DNA from: Eleusine coracana subsp. coracana
Taxonomy: Eukaryota; Streptophyta; Magnoliopsida; Poales; Poaceae
Direction: 5' to 3'
DNA length: 64,000 nt
Assembly: GCA_032690845.1 (NCBI GenBank)
Contig: CM064430.1
Location: 49,573,882 to 49,637,881 of the forward strand
The notes beneath the pieces were generated by a model. It was not told the origin of the DNA, did no database searches, and saw only the letters and a program-made list of their open reading frames with translations. How positions within the stretch are numbered: position 1 is the first letter of the stretch; each line of letters opens with the position of its first letter. The position numbers and the translations under genes were made by a program. Below, piece after piece: positions 45,821 through 57,731 of the stretch.

Positions 45821-48800
45821 ATGTCACACATCATGCTACTTGTTTACCTCCTACTTCTTTCTTCCTCGAAGATGTTGGCTCAAGGTCAATCCTTCTGCAG
45901 TAATGCTAACATCATGTGCATGCCAAGCAGAACTTACATGTCCAGCATGACCTCCCTTGCCGAATTGTTAATTTCAAAAGTTAGGGATTCAAACTTGCAC
46001 TCAGCTATTGGCACGGTCGGGACAGGCCCTAACAAGGTTTATGGAGGAGTTTTGTGCCGAGGAGACACCACGCCTGGCAATGACTGTGCAAGTCGCCTCA
46101 GTGAGGTCCTTGATGCAGCCATCAACAACAGCGCTAGAAGCTCATGCTCTTCCCAGAATAACATAATCTTATTCCAGGATGGGTATCAGGCCCAGCTAAT
46201 ATTCTCTGACCAGGACTTCACCAGCAATACTCCAGACTGCATTGTGCGTGCTAATCTGAATCCTCCACCAGTTGGTGATGCTAACTGTGAGCAGTTCGAT
46301 AACCTTGTTTCCAAGATGATGCACAAGTTCACTGATGTTGCGGCAAGAAAAAAAAAAGGTACCTGACAGGCCAGGGCTGGCTCACCGAAACAAGGAAGAC
46401 AGTATATGGGCTGGTGCAGTGCACAGAAGATATGTCTGAGGAGCATTGCCAGGACTGCCTGAATGGCATCATAACAAATAGAACAAAGATGGTTGGCCAT
46501 GGCCAGCTGGGTGGAGCTATCCTTGGCTTGCGCTGCAGCTTGTGGTACCAGACTGATGTTCAGTTCTTTACTGGTGAACCAATGTTGTCGGTCAATATGC
46601 CCACATGTAAGTTCATTTCTGATCATCCATTGGTTGACTTAGCTCAAACAGTCTTTTACCTTCATCTCCTCTAACCATATGATGATCACCAAAAAGACAA
46701 ATTATTTATATTTTTTATCAAAGGGTTTAAATTGGGATACAACTACCTTACTGCACCACGAAAAAATCAACCAAAACAAATATTTTTTTTCTCTCAAAAA
46801 ACCAAAACAAATATGAAAGCTAAAAAAAATGCATGCTTGCTTCTAAAATAATTTGCCTATGTCCAATAAGATTGACTAACGACATGAGTATTCATTAATT
46901 ATGATTCATATGACATGGATATGCAGCAAGCAAATTTTGGATCTGGGTGTGCATTGGATCATTCTCTGTCCTTGTATCTGTTTCTTGGCTGCTTGTTCAT
47001 ATATGGATCAAAACAGAGAGAAAAAGAGGTAAACTACTAGACTCACGGCACTCTTGAATCTAGTTTTATACTTCTTTAGTAAACAATGAGCAACAAGAAA
47101 ATATCTTCACTATTGTTTTCAGAACGAGAAAGATACGAATTACAGCTTCTGTCAATGGCAATACAAAATATAATAAATCTTTGGAGGATTGAAGAAGGCA
47201 ACTCAGGATTTTCACTGTATGATTTCTCTCAGATAAAAGAAGCCACAGACAACTTCTCAAGTGAAAACAAACTTGGACAAGGTGGTTTTGGAGCTGTTTA
47301 TAAGGTAATTTGTACAACCATAGTTGCAGTCATGTTCAGCCGATTGTTAATACCGTATAGTTTCCAAGCATCTTACTATTTTGAAAAAAACGTTTATGCC
47401 CATATATCTCACAAGAAAAATGAAATTTAATACTCTATTGAATTTGTTCTTGTTGCAATTTTCTCTTACAAGAAAAAGGAGATGTGTATTTTCTGTAGCA
47501 TGTATTACAAAGCTATGAATGAAAAAAAAACACATGATATTCTTTTCTGATTTGTATTAATTTCAGGGCCTATTGCCTGGTGGTCTGGAGGTAGCAGTCA
47601 AAAGACTCGCAACATGTTCTGTACAAGGTTTACTAGAGTTTAAAAATGAAATTCAGCTGATAGCAAAGCTTCAGCATAAAAATCTTGTCAAGTTGCTTGG
47701 CTGCTGTATTCAAGGGGATCAAGAAAAGATGCTTGTCTATGAATATATGCAAAACAAAAGCTTGGACTTCTTCATATTCGGCATGTGCTCCACAAGATTT
47801 CATCCTTTCTATGTGATTTTCTCAAGCTGTTTGCAATTTTTCAAGATACTCCATAACTCAACTCTTATATTACAGATTCGAAGAAAAGAGCACAATTGAA
47901 TTGGTCCACGTGTCTACATATAATTGATGGAATTGCGCAGGGGATCCTATATCTTCACAAGCATTCACGGTTATGTATTGTTCACAGGGATTTGAAAGCA
48001 AGTAACATTCTCTTGGATAGCGACATGACTCCAAAAATTTCTGATTTTGGGATAGCTAGAATATTCAGCTCAAATATGACAGAATCAAATACCACCAAAA
48101 TAGTAGGCACACAGTAAGTACAACACATTTGATTTAAAGGTTTACATCACAAAGAAAATAAGTGTTTCTATATACTTTCTGGATGAGAATAATGCACAAC
48201 TATATAGCAGTTCTTTCAAAGAGCTGCATGCTGAATTGCTTGCATTAACAGAAAGCATAGTATGAAATAATTCATTTTAACAATATGCTTCTTCAGCCAT
48301 CATAATATTGTATATACAGATAACTATTTTACTTCATCCACTCAGTGGCTACATATCTCCAGAATATGCTTTTGATGGGGTTTGCTCAGTCAAGTCAGAT
48401 GTGTTTAGCTTTGGAGTCCTGGTCCTGGAAATAATAAGTGGAAAGAGAACTGCTGGATTTTATCCATATGATGGAAAACTCTACAACCTCATTTCATATG
48501 TAAGTAGAAGTAACTCTCAAATTGCATGCTCATTAGCTTATACAATTCTCTTGGGGTTTTCTCAGCCTAACAAAAGAATGTTCTCTTCTAAAAGGCTTGG
48601 AAACTTTGGAAAGTCGGAGATTGGCACCAGCTGGTCTGTTGCCACATAGGAAACGAATTGATAGAAAGGTACATTCAGGTGGCCCTTTTATGTGTTCAAG
48701 AGAGTGCAGACGACAGACCTGCTATGGAGCATGTGATTACCATGCTGAATAGTGAGAATATTAACTTGCCTAAGCCAAAGCAACCAGCTTACTTCTATGT

Positions 48801-48861
48801 ACGCTCTAGCGAAGAAATTTCATCGTGCGACGTCGGTATAACTATTACATTAGCAAGGTAA
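45821..48861 (+). pseudogene. CRK-D: cysteine-rich receptor-like kinase with an A10 frameshift
   Basis: Seven exons: 45821-46606, 46927-47028, 47123-47304, 47567-47780, 47876-48113, 48346-48499, 48595-48861. The start MSHIMLLVYLLLLSSSK gives a signal peptide. The first DUF26 has C-X9-C-X2-R (LCRGDTTPGNDCASR) and the second has C-X8-C-X2-C (QCTEDMSEEHCQDC). Between them, A10 at 46348-46357 puts the frame out by one base, stopping at about 46365. One base more would restore YLTGQGWL and the rest, and exon 1 would then end in the correct phase. All later exons are open. Kinase: LGQGGFG, VAVKRL, IVHRDLKASN, DFGIARIF. Intron 4 needs a GC donor (TTCG then GCATGT). It could be a fresh pseudogene or an allele or assembly error in a working gene. 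Confidence 0.8.
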
Positions 48862-49989
48862 CTGAGCAATCCAAAATAATGTGAACCAGCCATGTTTTTA
48901 AGGTTCCAAGTCTAACATAGTGGCTTGGCTGTAGCTATGATCTTGTCTCTGTATATATTAGTAAGTGGATTTTCTTCTTTTCTGTTTCAAGATGTGGTAT
49001 ATGATTCTGACCCTCTTCATTATATGCATGTTTTCAATATCCATGCTACAATAGAAATCACACTAGAAATGGCAAATATTCCTCTAACAAACTAGATTCA
49101 GTAGCACAGCAACCGCAAACAGAGCCTTAGAGTAGGACAGTAATCTAGGAAAAGAAGTATTGTAGCTTAATTATTGTTGTAACCAATTGAGTGGAATCAG
49201 ATTATCACACATGTGTTTTGTTCAGAATACTAGGCATTCTCTACATGCAAAATCCTAGTGCAGATGGGCACTTGCACTCTTGCAGGTACTGCCTCAGTAC
49301 CAAGTTCAGATTGGTTACCTGCAGCAGATTCAGATTGGGGGGCATCAAGAAAAAACAGTAGCCATGGGCGATCACCATTTAGGTGGTTTCAATTTTGTTA
49401 TACCTTGGTAATGCTAAAGAATAAGATCATCAGCTTATACCCACAGGCATAGAAAGTCACCATGGCCAAAATTTACCGTATTAGATTCCGGGCTCGGCCT
49501 AAATTAAAGCTCCACAGGTGATACACACAGTAGACGAAAAGCTTCAGTTGCCTTTATGCTTACGGGGAAAAAGGCGAAATCTCAATAAATCCACTACACA
49601 TCGAAAGAAATATATTTAACCCTAGCAACAATAATGCAGTATTAAGAGCTGGAAATGAACCTGAAAAATGAGGAAAGGCTGTGGAACGTGAGCAGGTGAC
49701 AGGACATTGACCTGCGAGGACGGTGGAGGGGCGGAGAGATGCACCGCGGAACTAGCACCAACCAGCGGCCCCACCATTCTTGTGCACGGCGCCGCTCCGT
49801 TTGGTAGCTTCGCTCCGCCCGCCGGCCGGTGAGCAAGGTGTGGGGCGAATAGGCAGTGGTGTAGCAGCGGCGACGCAGGTTGGGGCGCTGGGCAGGGGGG
49901 CCGATGCCGGGGAAGAGATGGGGCATTGGCGCTTTGCTAATCTTGCACGGGCCTACAGTTCGTAGTGGGCTGTGCCTAAGGTTACAATA
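48862..49989. other. No gene seen; GC-rich patch
   Basis: The CRK-D 3' flank is followed by a GC-rich patch at about 49680-49960 with short overlapping frames and no domain I recognise. Confidence 0.45.
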
Positions 49990-50390
49990 ACCGTCTGGGC
50001 TGGTATAACCGGCCGAGCCCGGTTCACCAGTTAGCCGGTATACTAGCTGATTAGCCAGATAAAAGTCGTTTTCGTTGGTGAACAGTTGGTGTTTGGTTAA
50101 CCTGGTTATACCAGTTAACCTGATTGATAGGTTAGATCAGTTATAGTAATCTATTTTGAATATATATTTTGAAATTTAAAAAAATTGGTTTTTATACAGT
50201 TTCACCGGTTAACCGGTCGGTTACTCTGGTTGGTTAAATCGGTTTCATGTGATTCAAATTTTTTTGAATTTTAAAAGTTTTAAAATTATAACCGGAGGTT
50301 AACTGGCCGACCAGGGTAACATGTCCAGATTGGTTTCTGGTTAACTAGATTAACTGACGGGTTAATCCTCGTTATTTCAACCCTGGCTGG
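49990..50390. repeat. Degenerate CCGGTTAACC-rich repeat
   Basis: A run of about 400 bp is filled with variants of CCGGTTAACC, GGTTAACCGG and TTAACTGG, many of them palindromic. It is non-coding. Confidence 0.6.
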
Positions 50391-50575
50391 GCCCTAATCC
50401 TGGTTATCTCGTATCACCTATATCTAGCAAATACTAATTGTAAAAGGTAAGTATACAGAAAATAAGAAGAAGAGAGATAGAGATGTATTATAAAGAAAAA
50501 AAGTTACATCAAAAAATAAAAATGATAAATATTTTATAAATATAATTTACCAAAGTGTCAAATATTTAAAGACAG

Positions 50576-52188
50576 TAGCTTCAAAAAGACAGTTTGGCGC
50601 CCGCGTCGCTCTCCTGAGGGCGGCTCGGGCGAAATCCTAGCCCGCGCCGCTGCCACCACTCTCCCACCTTGCCGCCATCGGAGCAGGCCGCCACCAACGC
50701 AAGTGGCTGCTAGGAAGGTGGCGGATGGGCGCCCCGCACCTCCCCTCCCCCTACCCCACGGCGACGGTGGCTCGCGGCGCTCGCCGCGCCAGCGATGGCG
50801 GCCCGCGGTGGGCGACGGCTGGGGAATCCAGCCTCTTCCTCCCCGGATTCGGCTACGAGGAGCCTACGCGCATGGCAGTTGGCCCGCAGCCGCCCCAGAT
50901 CCCGCGCGGCCACAAGGGCTGCTCGGCCTGGGCATCGTCGTCCGCGCCATGATGCGGGTCCCACCCAAATGATGGCGCTGCCCCCTCTAGGCCAGTGCCG
51001 GCTTGCCGTGAGCTGCTGTGCGGTTCATGGCCATTTCTGCGGGAGCTTTGAGCAGAGGCAACGGCCATGGTGGCCGGGGCTGTTGGAGTTTCTGCCTGTT
51101 GGCGGCCACGGCGACTGCTGGTCACATCTTGGTTCTATGGTTGCGTCGCTGAGCTTATGGACGCGAGGGCTTGCTTGCCTTTTAGTTTGAGTGGAGAAGC
51201 TCCGGGCTGACGCTCTGTTCGGCAGATTGTTGGTATAGTCGACGGTGACACTGTGTGGTGTTGTTTTTCCTCGTTGGAGGCGTCGATGTAGAGCCTTTGG
51301 TTTGCAATGCCTCAGGTGAAAACCCATTCCTTGTGCGACAGTGGCGTCTTTGATGTCATCACCTCCTTGGGGGCATCACATTTGAGGCATTGGAGCTCTC
51401 TATGTTCTGCTGAAGGCAACTCTTGCTTGACCCATCACATCACTTCTTCTGCCGCTCTCTGTTGGCATTGTGTCTTCGGTAACGGTGAGCATAGTCATTG
51501 GGTTCTTGCTTGGTCTTCATTCAGTCCTCTTGGTTGATCTTTCCATATTGATTAGTGATCCTTCCCTGTATGAAGCTTTCTTCCCTCATAGTGCGTCGAA
51601 GACACTGGTCCAATTGGCAAATTGAGTAGCCAACCCCTCCTAGCTAGACGCAGTGGCTCTATTAACTGAGGTTGTGGATTGGATGGTTTCGAGTCTTATG
51701 AGTGTTGGCTCTCTTGTGCTGTCTCTCTTGTTGGAAGCCGGGTCAGCAAGATCCTGAGGAGATTCTTGTTCTCTTCTGACGTCCATCCCTCCTTCGAGGC
51801 TTCCTTCCCTTGAAGGGCGTCGGATGATGTCAAAGAAAAGTGGCGGCCAGACGACTGGGGTATGCCCTGGTTAGAGTAAGATGGGAGCGATGGTTCAATT
51901 GTTTTCACCATGAAGTCGGCAAGCAGGTTTTTCGATGATTGTGCGAACTAGATCGGCTACACTCTCTCGATGGAGCGGTCGGGACTTGTGTGTGATGGTT
52001 TTCTTTTCTCATCAACAATTTGTAACTCTAGGGCTTAATATTTTATCTCGGTTATTGTTGATGTATTTCTTTTGTTTTCTTCTCATATCTCCTCTGGAGA
52101 TGACAAACTTTGTAAGTTTTTTATTTCATTCAATTGAAATGAGTAAATTCAGGTGGATATCCCCCACCGTAGTTTCCTCAAAAAATAT
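50576..52188 (+). mobile_element. Retroposed non-LTR element of 1.6 kb with 14-bp target duplication
   Basis: The duplication ATATTTAAAGACAG lies at 50562-50575 and 52189-52202. Between them is a GC-rich 5' half (from GGCGCCCGCGTCGC), a T-rich 3' half and an A-rich end (CTCAAAAAAT). This layout is that of a LINE-mobilised insertion. I see no reverse transcriptase or endonuclease, so it is a non-autonomous derivative or a retroposed transcript. Frames on both strands in the GC-rich half look like composition effects. Confidence 0.7.
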
Positions 52189-52202
52189 ATATTTAAAGAC
52201 AG

Positions 52203-52854
52203 AAGGCGAGAAGCAGTGCAGAACAGTACGGCGCCTCTTTTGTTTCTCCAGGGTACGGGTGGGAGCACCAATTTGCTTCAGAAAAATAATGCAAGTACTA
52301 GATGCTGCAGTTCAGTTTTTAGAACTCTATTACACAAACGCTCGAGATGTTTCAATCCAAAATCACGAACCTTCCGTATGAACTCTAGTTTATCTAGTAG
52401 ACAGAGTGCAGCAAACTCTGCCCCTCGTGCACATCGGTTTCTACCTTCGTGACAATGCAAATCAAATCGGCTGTAATTAAGCACGCGGCAGGTGGCCAGT
52501 CTCTTTCGATATGATGACACTTGGTTATAGAATTCGTGCAACTAAGTTTGTTCGTATATCATTTCCACGACACACGAGGCCGTTGAGTCGCAATCATCAT
52601 ATATCTTGTTGAAATGTTTTGTTATTTCAGGACCAACTTTCTATCCATCACGTTCTGTTTGTTTAAAAAAACTAGACCCATGGAGATATGACGGCTTCCG
52701 GGCATTGTATTTAAGGAGAAGATCCTCTCATGTAGATCTAGAAAACTCCCGAATCTCCCTCCCCCCTTATATTAGGACCACCAGTCTTGTGAGAACCTGG
52801 GCCGGAACCGCCATGGGCACCGTTGCTTCCAGAGGTGAGGCCTTAACCAAATGC
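52203..52854. other. No gene seen
   Basis: Intergenic sequence without a recognisable gene. Confidence 0.5.
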
Positions 52855-52985
52855 TTTGGTGCGGAGAGAGGCGAGGGAATTTTTTAACCCAGATCACAAA
52901 TTCGCTCTCACTGGAAGTCGAACCTAGGACCTGAGAGGTGCTACTCAGACACCTTACTAGTGAGGTAAAGACTCTTTCGCACCTT
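52855..52985 (-). mobile_element. tRNA-derived SINE head, minus strand
   Basis: The minus strand reads GCGAAAGAGTCTTTACCTCA, then a box-B-like GGTTCGACTTCC and GAGAGCGAATTT. The head matches the copies at 10386 and 21823, but the body differs after that. The 3' end is not defined and may lie further left. Confidence 0.6.
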
Positions 52986-53240
52986 CTGTTTGTTTAACAT
53001 ATTATTTATTGCTAGATATCTTAATACGTTGAGGTTCCCTACACATCTTAATCCAGTTATATGCCAGTCACTTGACAAAGTGTACTAGGCTGGAACTGCT
53101 TTCATTATCCTAAACAAATTGTAACTAAATGAATATTATTAGCAAGACCCAAAAGCCTGGTATTACACGTACACAATGCTAAGATCAGTTTGTTGGATCA
53201 TCTTGTTACCTGCAGGTTTAATAAAAAATATAATAAGACT
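52986..53240. other. No gene seen
   Basis: AT-rich spacer. Confidence 0.5.
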
Positions 53241-53243
53241 TAA

Positions 53244-53381
53244 GAGCATCTTCAAGAGAGTCATAAATTCTCCCTAAATTAAATTAATAGGATTTAATTT
53301 TAAAAAACCATCTTCAATAACTCCTCAAAACAAGTTACAGATTTTTTTTGATCAATCTTTGAGAAGCTTTTAGAGATGCTC
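53244..53381. mobile_element. Short Tourist-like MITE
   Basis: The 138-bp element has inverted ends GAGCATCTTCAA and AGAGATGCTC and TAA target copies (53241-53243 and 53382-53384). Confidence 0.75.
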
Positions 53382-53384
53382 TAA

Positions 53385-55420
53385 AGTAACTTTACATGAT
53401 ACCATGAAACTAAGTAGTAAGAACTGAATATCATGAGGGGACAAAAAATTCCATGCCTCAGCTTTACGGGGAAAGGAGAGTCGTTCTAAATTATTTTGAA
53501 GATTCATGCAGTTCATGTGGTAGAGGTCTTTTTGGCCCTCCATGTGAAATAGGCTTAAGACGGCGGGAAAGGGTTGGAGTGTTTTCAACAGTTAACATTA
53601 GGTTAATCTTCTTGTTGAAGGAGCACAGATTTCGATGCATGGAAACTCAACATCTAACCTTGTAATAATATAAATAAGATGTTGAAAATGTCAACAATGG
53701 AATTCATAACAATAGAGCAACATGGTCAATTAAAATTCTAAACAACTAGGTATACCAAGCAGGTGAGCAGCCAACTGATCCAGCCTGCGTTTTCATTAGC
53801 CGTGGTCGGTCAGTAGGTCATACTGACTAGGTAATACTAATGATGCATGAAGGTACGGTATATGCAACTACAGAATCGAAGAACCATTTCCTTTTCTTTG
53901 ACTTCGAAACGTGGAGAATTTGTTAGTCTGGCTGACCAACTTATTGACTACTGTCAACCTTCAAAGATACATAACTACTACATTCTTCTTTTTCACCGAA
54001 AGAGCCACAATAAAGATATATTCCCTTTATAAAAAATTAGTCACATTTCCTAAAAGCAAAAAGTTGTTAACACACAAGAAAGCTAGATAAAACTATGATA
54101 GACGGTAGACATTGATCCGCAAGAATGTGTTGAATTAGAAGTATGGAACGTACAGAGACATTCCTAAGAACAACATTATGAGAATACTACCAATACTATT
54201 GGTGGAAACAGGCAGTAGTACTATTGACTCGGGATGTTCAATGTCAAATAATACTGCCAATACTATTGTTTTACGAAGCAACCACCTCATGTGCTAAAAT
54301 TTAAATGTATGAGACGGCTTTCACACCATTATATGAATTTTAATAGTTTTTTAATCTATAGATATTCCTTTTTACATGCACAAATTAAAAAACATATAGT
54401 TAGAATGAGACAGTTAAAGAGACCGTCTATTATGTAAACCGTCTCATAACTCGTCTTAAGATTATATGTCATATATGAGACGAACTATGAGACGATATCA
54501 TTGTACTTATCCTAAACCAAACTATATCTATGAAAAAAAATGAAAAGAGCTTGTTTGTGCACAGGGTAGGCATCTACATGTTGGAGCTGAATGTTTCCAA
54601 ATCTGGCTAATATGTTTTTGCCACCCAGGATGTGTACGCCACCAATGATGCATCCATTTCATAGGCATGCATGCATGAATCGACCCACTCGTCAGAGGAG
54701 TCAGTGACAAGTTAGCAATTTTTTAATCCGACATTACAGTTTGATTATTGTCTGTACACAGCTGCTCATCAACAAGGCCAAGTGCAGCTATGGCGATCAA
54801 CTGCTAATACTTTATTGGCTAGTAGTAGCAACCTTGGCTTGCTGAATCGAATTGCCTGTCTCACATCTAAACAGAACCAGATCTGATAAGTTTCCCGGGG
54901 GCCCACCAAATCCTTAACAAAAATTGTGACACGTCAGACTAACTCATCCTTCAGTCATCGTCCACTGTAAACTACAGTATACTCGCTGTAATGAAAACCG
55001 TCAGCAGCTACAGCCACAGGAGCAGTTCAGTTCGTCCAAAGGGTTCGACAAGAAGAGATTTTCAGACATTAGATGGCATCCAGCAATCCCTGCATCAGTG
55101 AGCTCAGATGGGGTGTTCGAGGTCAACCCTCTCCAGCTTAAGCTAAACATACTCTCCCTTTCACTGGTAAGCAGAGCTCGGTTAATTAACCACGCCATCA
55201 ACCAAACCCCTTCATGCCCGTTTTTTTATTATATCCGAGTAGTTGTGAACTCAATTAATTAGCCTGAGCCCTCGAATCCTCGATGGGTGCTAGTAGTATA
55301 TCTGAGCGCGCGCGGCTATAGGTTAGCTTATTCTGTGTGTCACTCCTAGGCAGCAGCAGCCGCACCTTTGGCATTAGCCGTCCCCAACGTGTCGTCCTTC
55401 ACCACCAAGCTGCTGCCACC
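53385..55420. other. No gene seen; CRK-E upstream region
   Basis: About 2 kb of intergenic DNA. At 54307-54500 several GAGACGG and CCGTCTC copies in opposite orientation suggest a decayed inverted-repeat element. A GGTCAA (W-box on the minus strand) lies near 55120. Confidence 0.45.
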
Positions 55421-57657
55421 ATGCTTGTCCTCTTCCTCCTCCTCGGCATCACTGCCTCCACGCCGTCCGTGGTGGCGGCCGACGGCGGCGGGGCCGTGCC
55501 GGTGGTGAACCCCTTCTCCTACTTCTGCAACTCCACCGCCGTCCGCCGGACCTACCTCCCCAACAGCACGTTCGCCGCCAACCTCGCCAGCCTCGCCGCC
55601 GCCCTCCCCATGAACGCCTCCGTCTCCGGCGGCTTCTCGGCGGGCGCCTTCGGCTCGCCGCCGGACGCGGCGTACGGCCTCGTGCTCTGCCGCGGCGACT
55701 ACGGCGGGCCCACCTGCGCGTCGTGCCTCGAGTCCCGGTTCCGCGACGCCGACAGCTTCTGCCCCTACAGCAGCGACGTGACCGTGTACCACGACCAGTG
55801 CCAGCTCCGCTTCTCCGACCGCGACTTCCTAGCCGGGGCGGGGGCGGGCGGCTCCAACCTCCCCGAGAGCGTGGCGTGGAACATGAACAACGTCTCCGGC
55901 CGCAGCGCCGCCGCGTTCGACGACCTGGTGGCGCGCCTCGTCGGCGCCGTGGCGGACGCGGCGGGCAAGGCCACGAGGCGGTACGCGACGGGGCAGGCCG
56001 GGTTCGCGAGGGAGCGGACCAACGTGTACGCGCTCGCGCAGTGCACGCCGGACCTGACGCCGGCGCAGTGCCGGGCGTGCCTCGCCGGGCTCATCGCCCA
56101 GGTGCCCACGTGGCTCAAGGGGAGAGTCGGAGGGAGGATCCTCGGGGTGCGCTGCGACGTCAGGTACGAGAACGATCTCTTCTTCGCGAGGACCAGCGAC
56201 ATGGTGACGCTCACGCCGTTGGTGGATACGTCCAAAGGTCAGTCCCCCAGTTCGTAAATTTGATAGATATCAAACTACGTACTCCTGTGTTCGTAATAAA
56301 TTTGATGAAATCCAAATCTTCTTTTAAAAAGGATCATTTATTTCGTTTGGGGGAGAGAAAATTAATAATGTGCTTTTACGTTAGTCTTGCATGGAAGCTT
56401 GAAAATAAATTTGCTCTAAAAGTGGCACCTATGCATTTCTTTTATTCCTAAATACATTATCAATGTTTGTCCATTTGAATTTCTTTGAGTTAAAGAATCT
56501 GTTTCACATTTTTTATTAATTACTAAGATATGATATTTTAGGAAAACCACCAAACTATTATCAATTCCAGAAAGTAATCATTACCATTGCAAAAATCTTT
56601 TTTTTGTTTGCTTGAAATGAAACCAATTTGTGCCGAAGAAAGTATTTGGATTGTTGCAGCAATATAAAAACAGCATTATTCTATATTGGATAAACTAACG
56701 TAAACTTTTTTGCATTGCCTATTTTAAAAAATATAACAAGGAAATATAGTGTGTATGGTCTTGTATTAAACTGCATATTTCTGTATATAGAAATGCAACA
56801 TAGGCTCAGTATAGCTCTAAGCTGAGGTGATTGATACTGTATTTAATTTTAGGACAACTTTTATTTCAAAAGAATATAGAGGGTCAGTTAATTTTTTATG
56901 TACACTAGAGGAAAGCAATCTCTAAATGGAAGATTACATTACATCACCCACGCGGTAGCCCCTTCCACTGGCTATCCTGGGTTAATTTTCCATTGGACGA
57001 TTTAGCTACATTACAATATGATCTGTTGTCAATGCACAAGACAATCCAACGCTCACCTGCAAATTTTCTTTACATGTATGACGTGCTAAAGTTGAACTAT
57101 GCTTGCATCAAAAGACCAATATGCCTAAGCCTAAACATGCTTATCTACTAACAGTAGGTCCTGTTTGACTTTGCTCCTCCTTTAGAAACATGAGCACACG
57201 GACGCGCGTCTCAGCCTATAGGAACGCACCCCAGTTGCGGCGTATCATATATCCGTGTGCATGCAGCACGAGTTCCGGTCTGTCCCTGTTTCAAGCCTTA
57301 CCTTTGGTTTCAAACGGTCAGATTAGCTTATAGTAGCCACATATTTCCTGAATTCAAACAACCGATTTTTTCCCTTTAAAGTTCTCAATATTTTCAGAAT
57401 ATAAAAACCGAACCCTTGGTCGGTCTCTTCTTTATTCCACCTTGCCATGTGACCTTGCTTCGACTGCATTGGCCGAGAGGAGCAGCCCTGCATGCACTCG
57501 CTTTTATTCTAAGCCACAAACGACATCGATCCACTGCTGGATTTTCTCGATCTACAGGCCGCTGAATTATTTATTTTTGTTAACACACATCCAATTCTAC
57601 TTTGTCATTTATTCTGGAAAAGGCTGCGCAGAGCCCTACAAGACATGTTATAACGTA

Positions 57658-57731
<74 letters not shown>

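Noticed and set aside
55346..56451. Other frames over CRK-E exon 1 on both strands
   Set aside because: They are Arg- and Ala-rich shadows of the DUF26 exon without any domain of their own.
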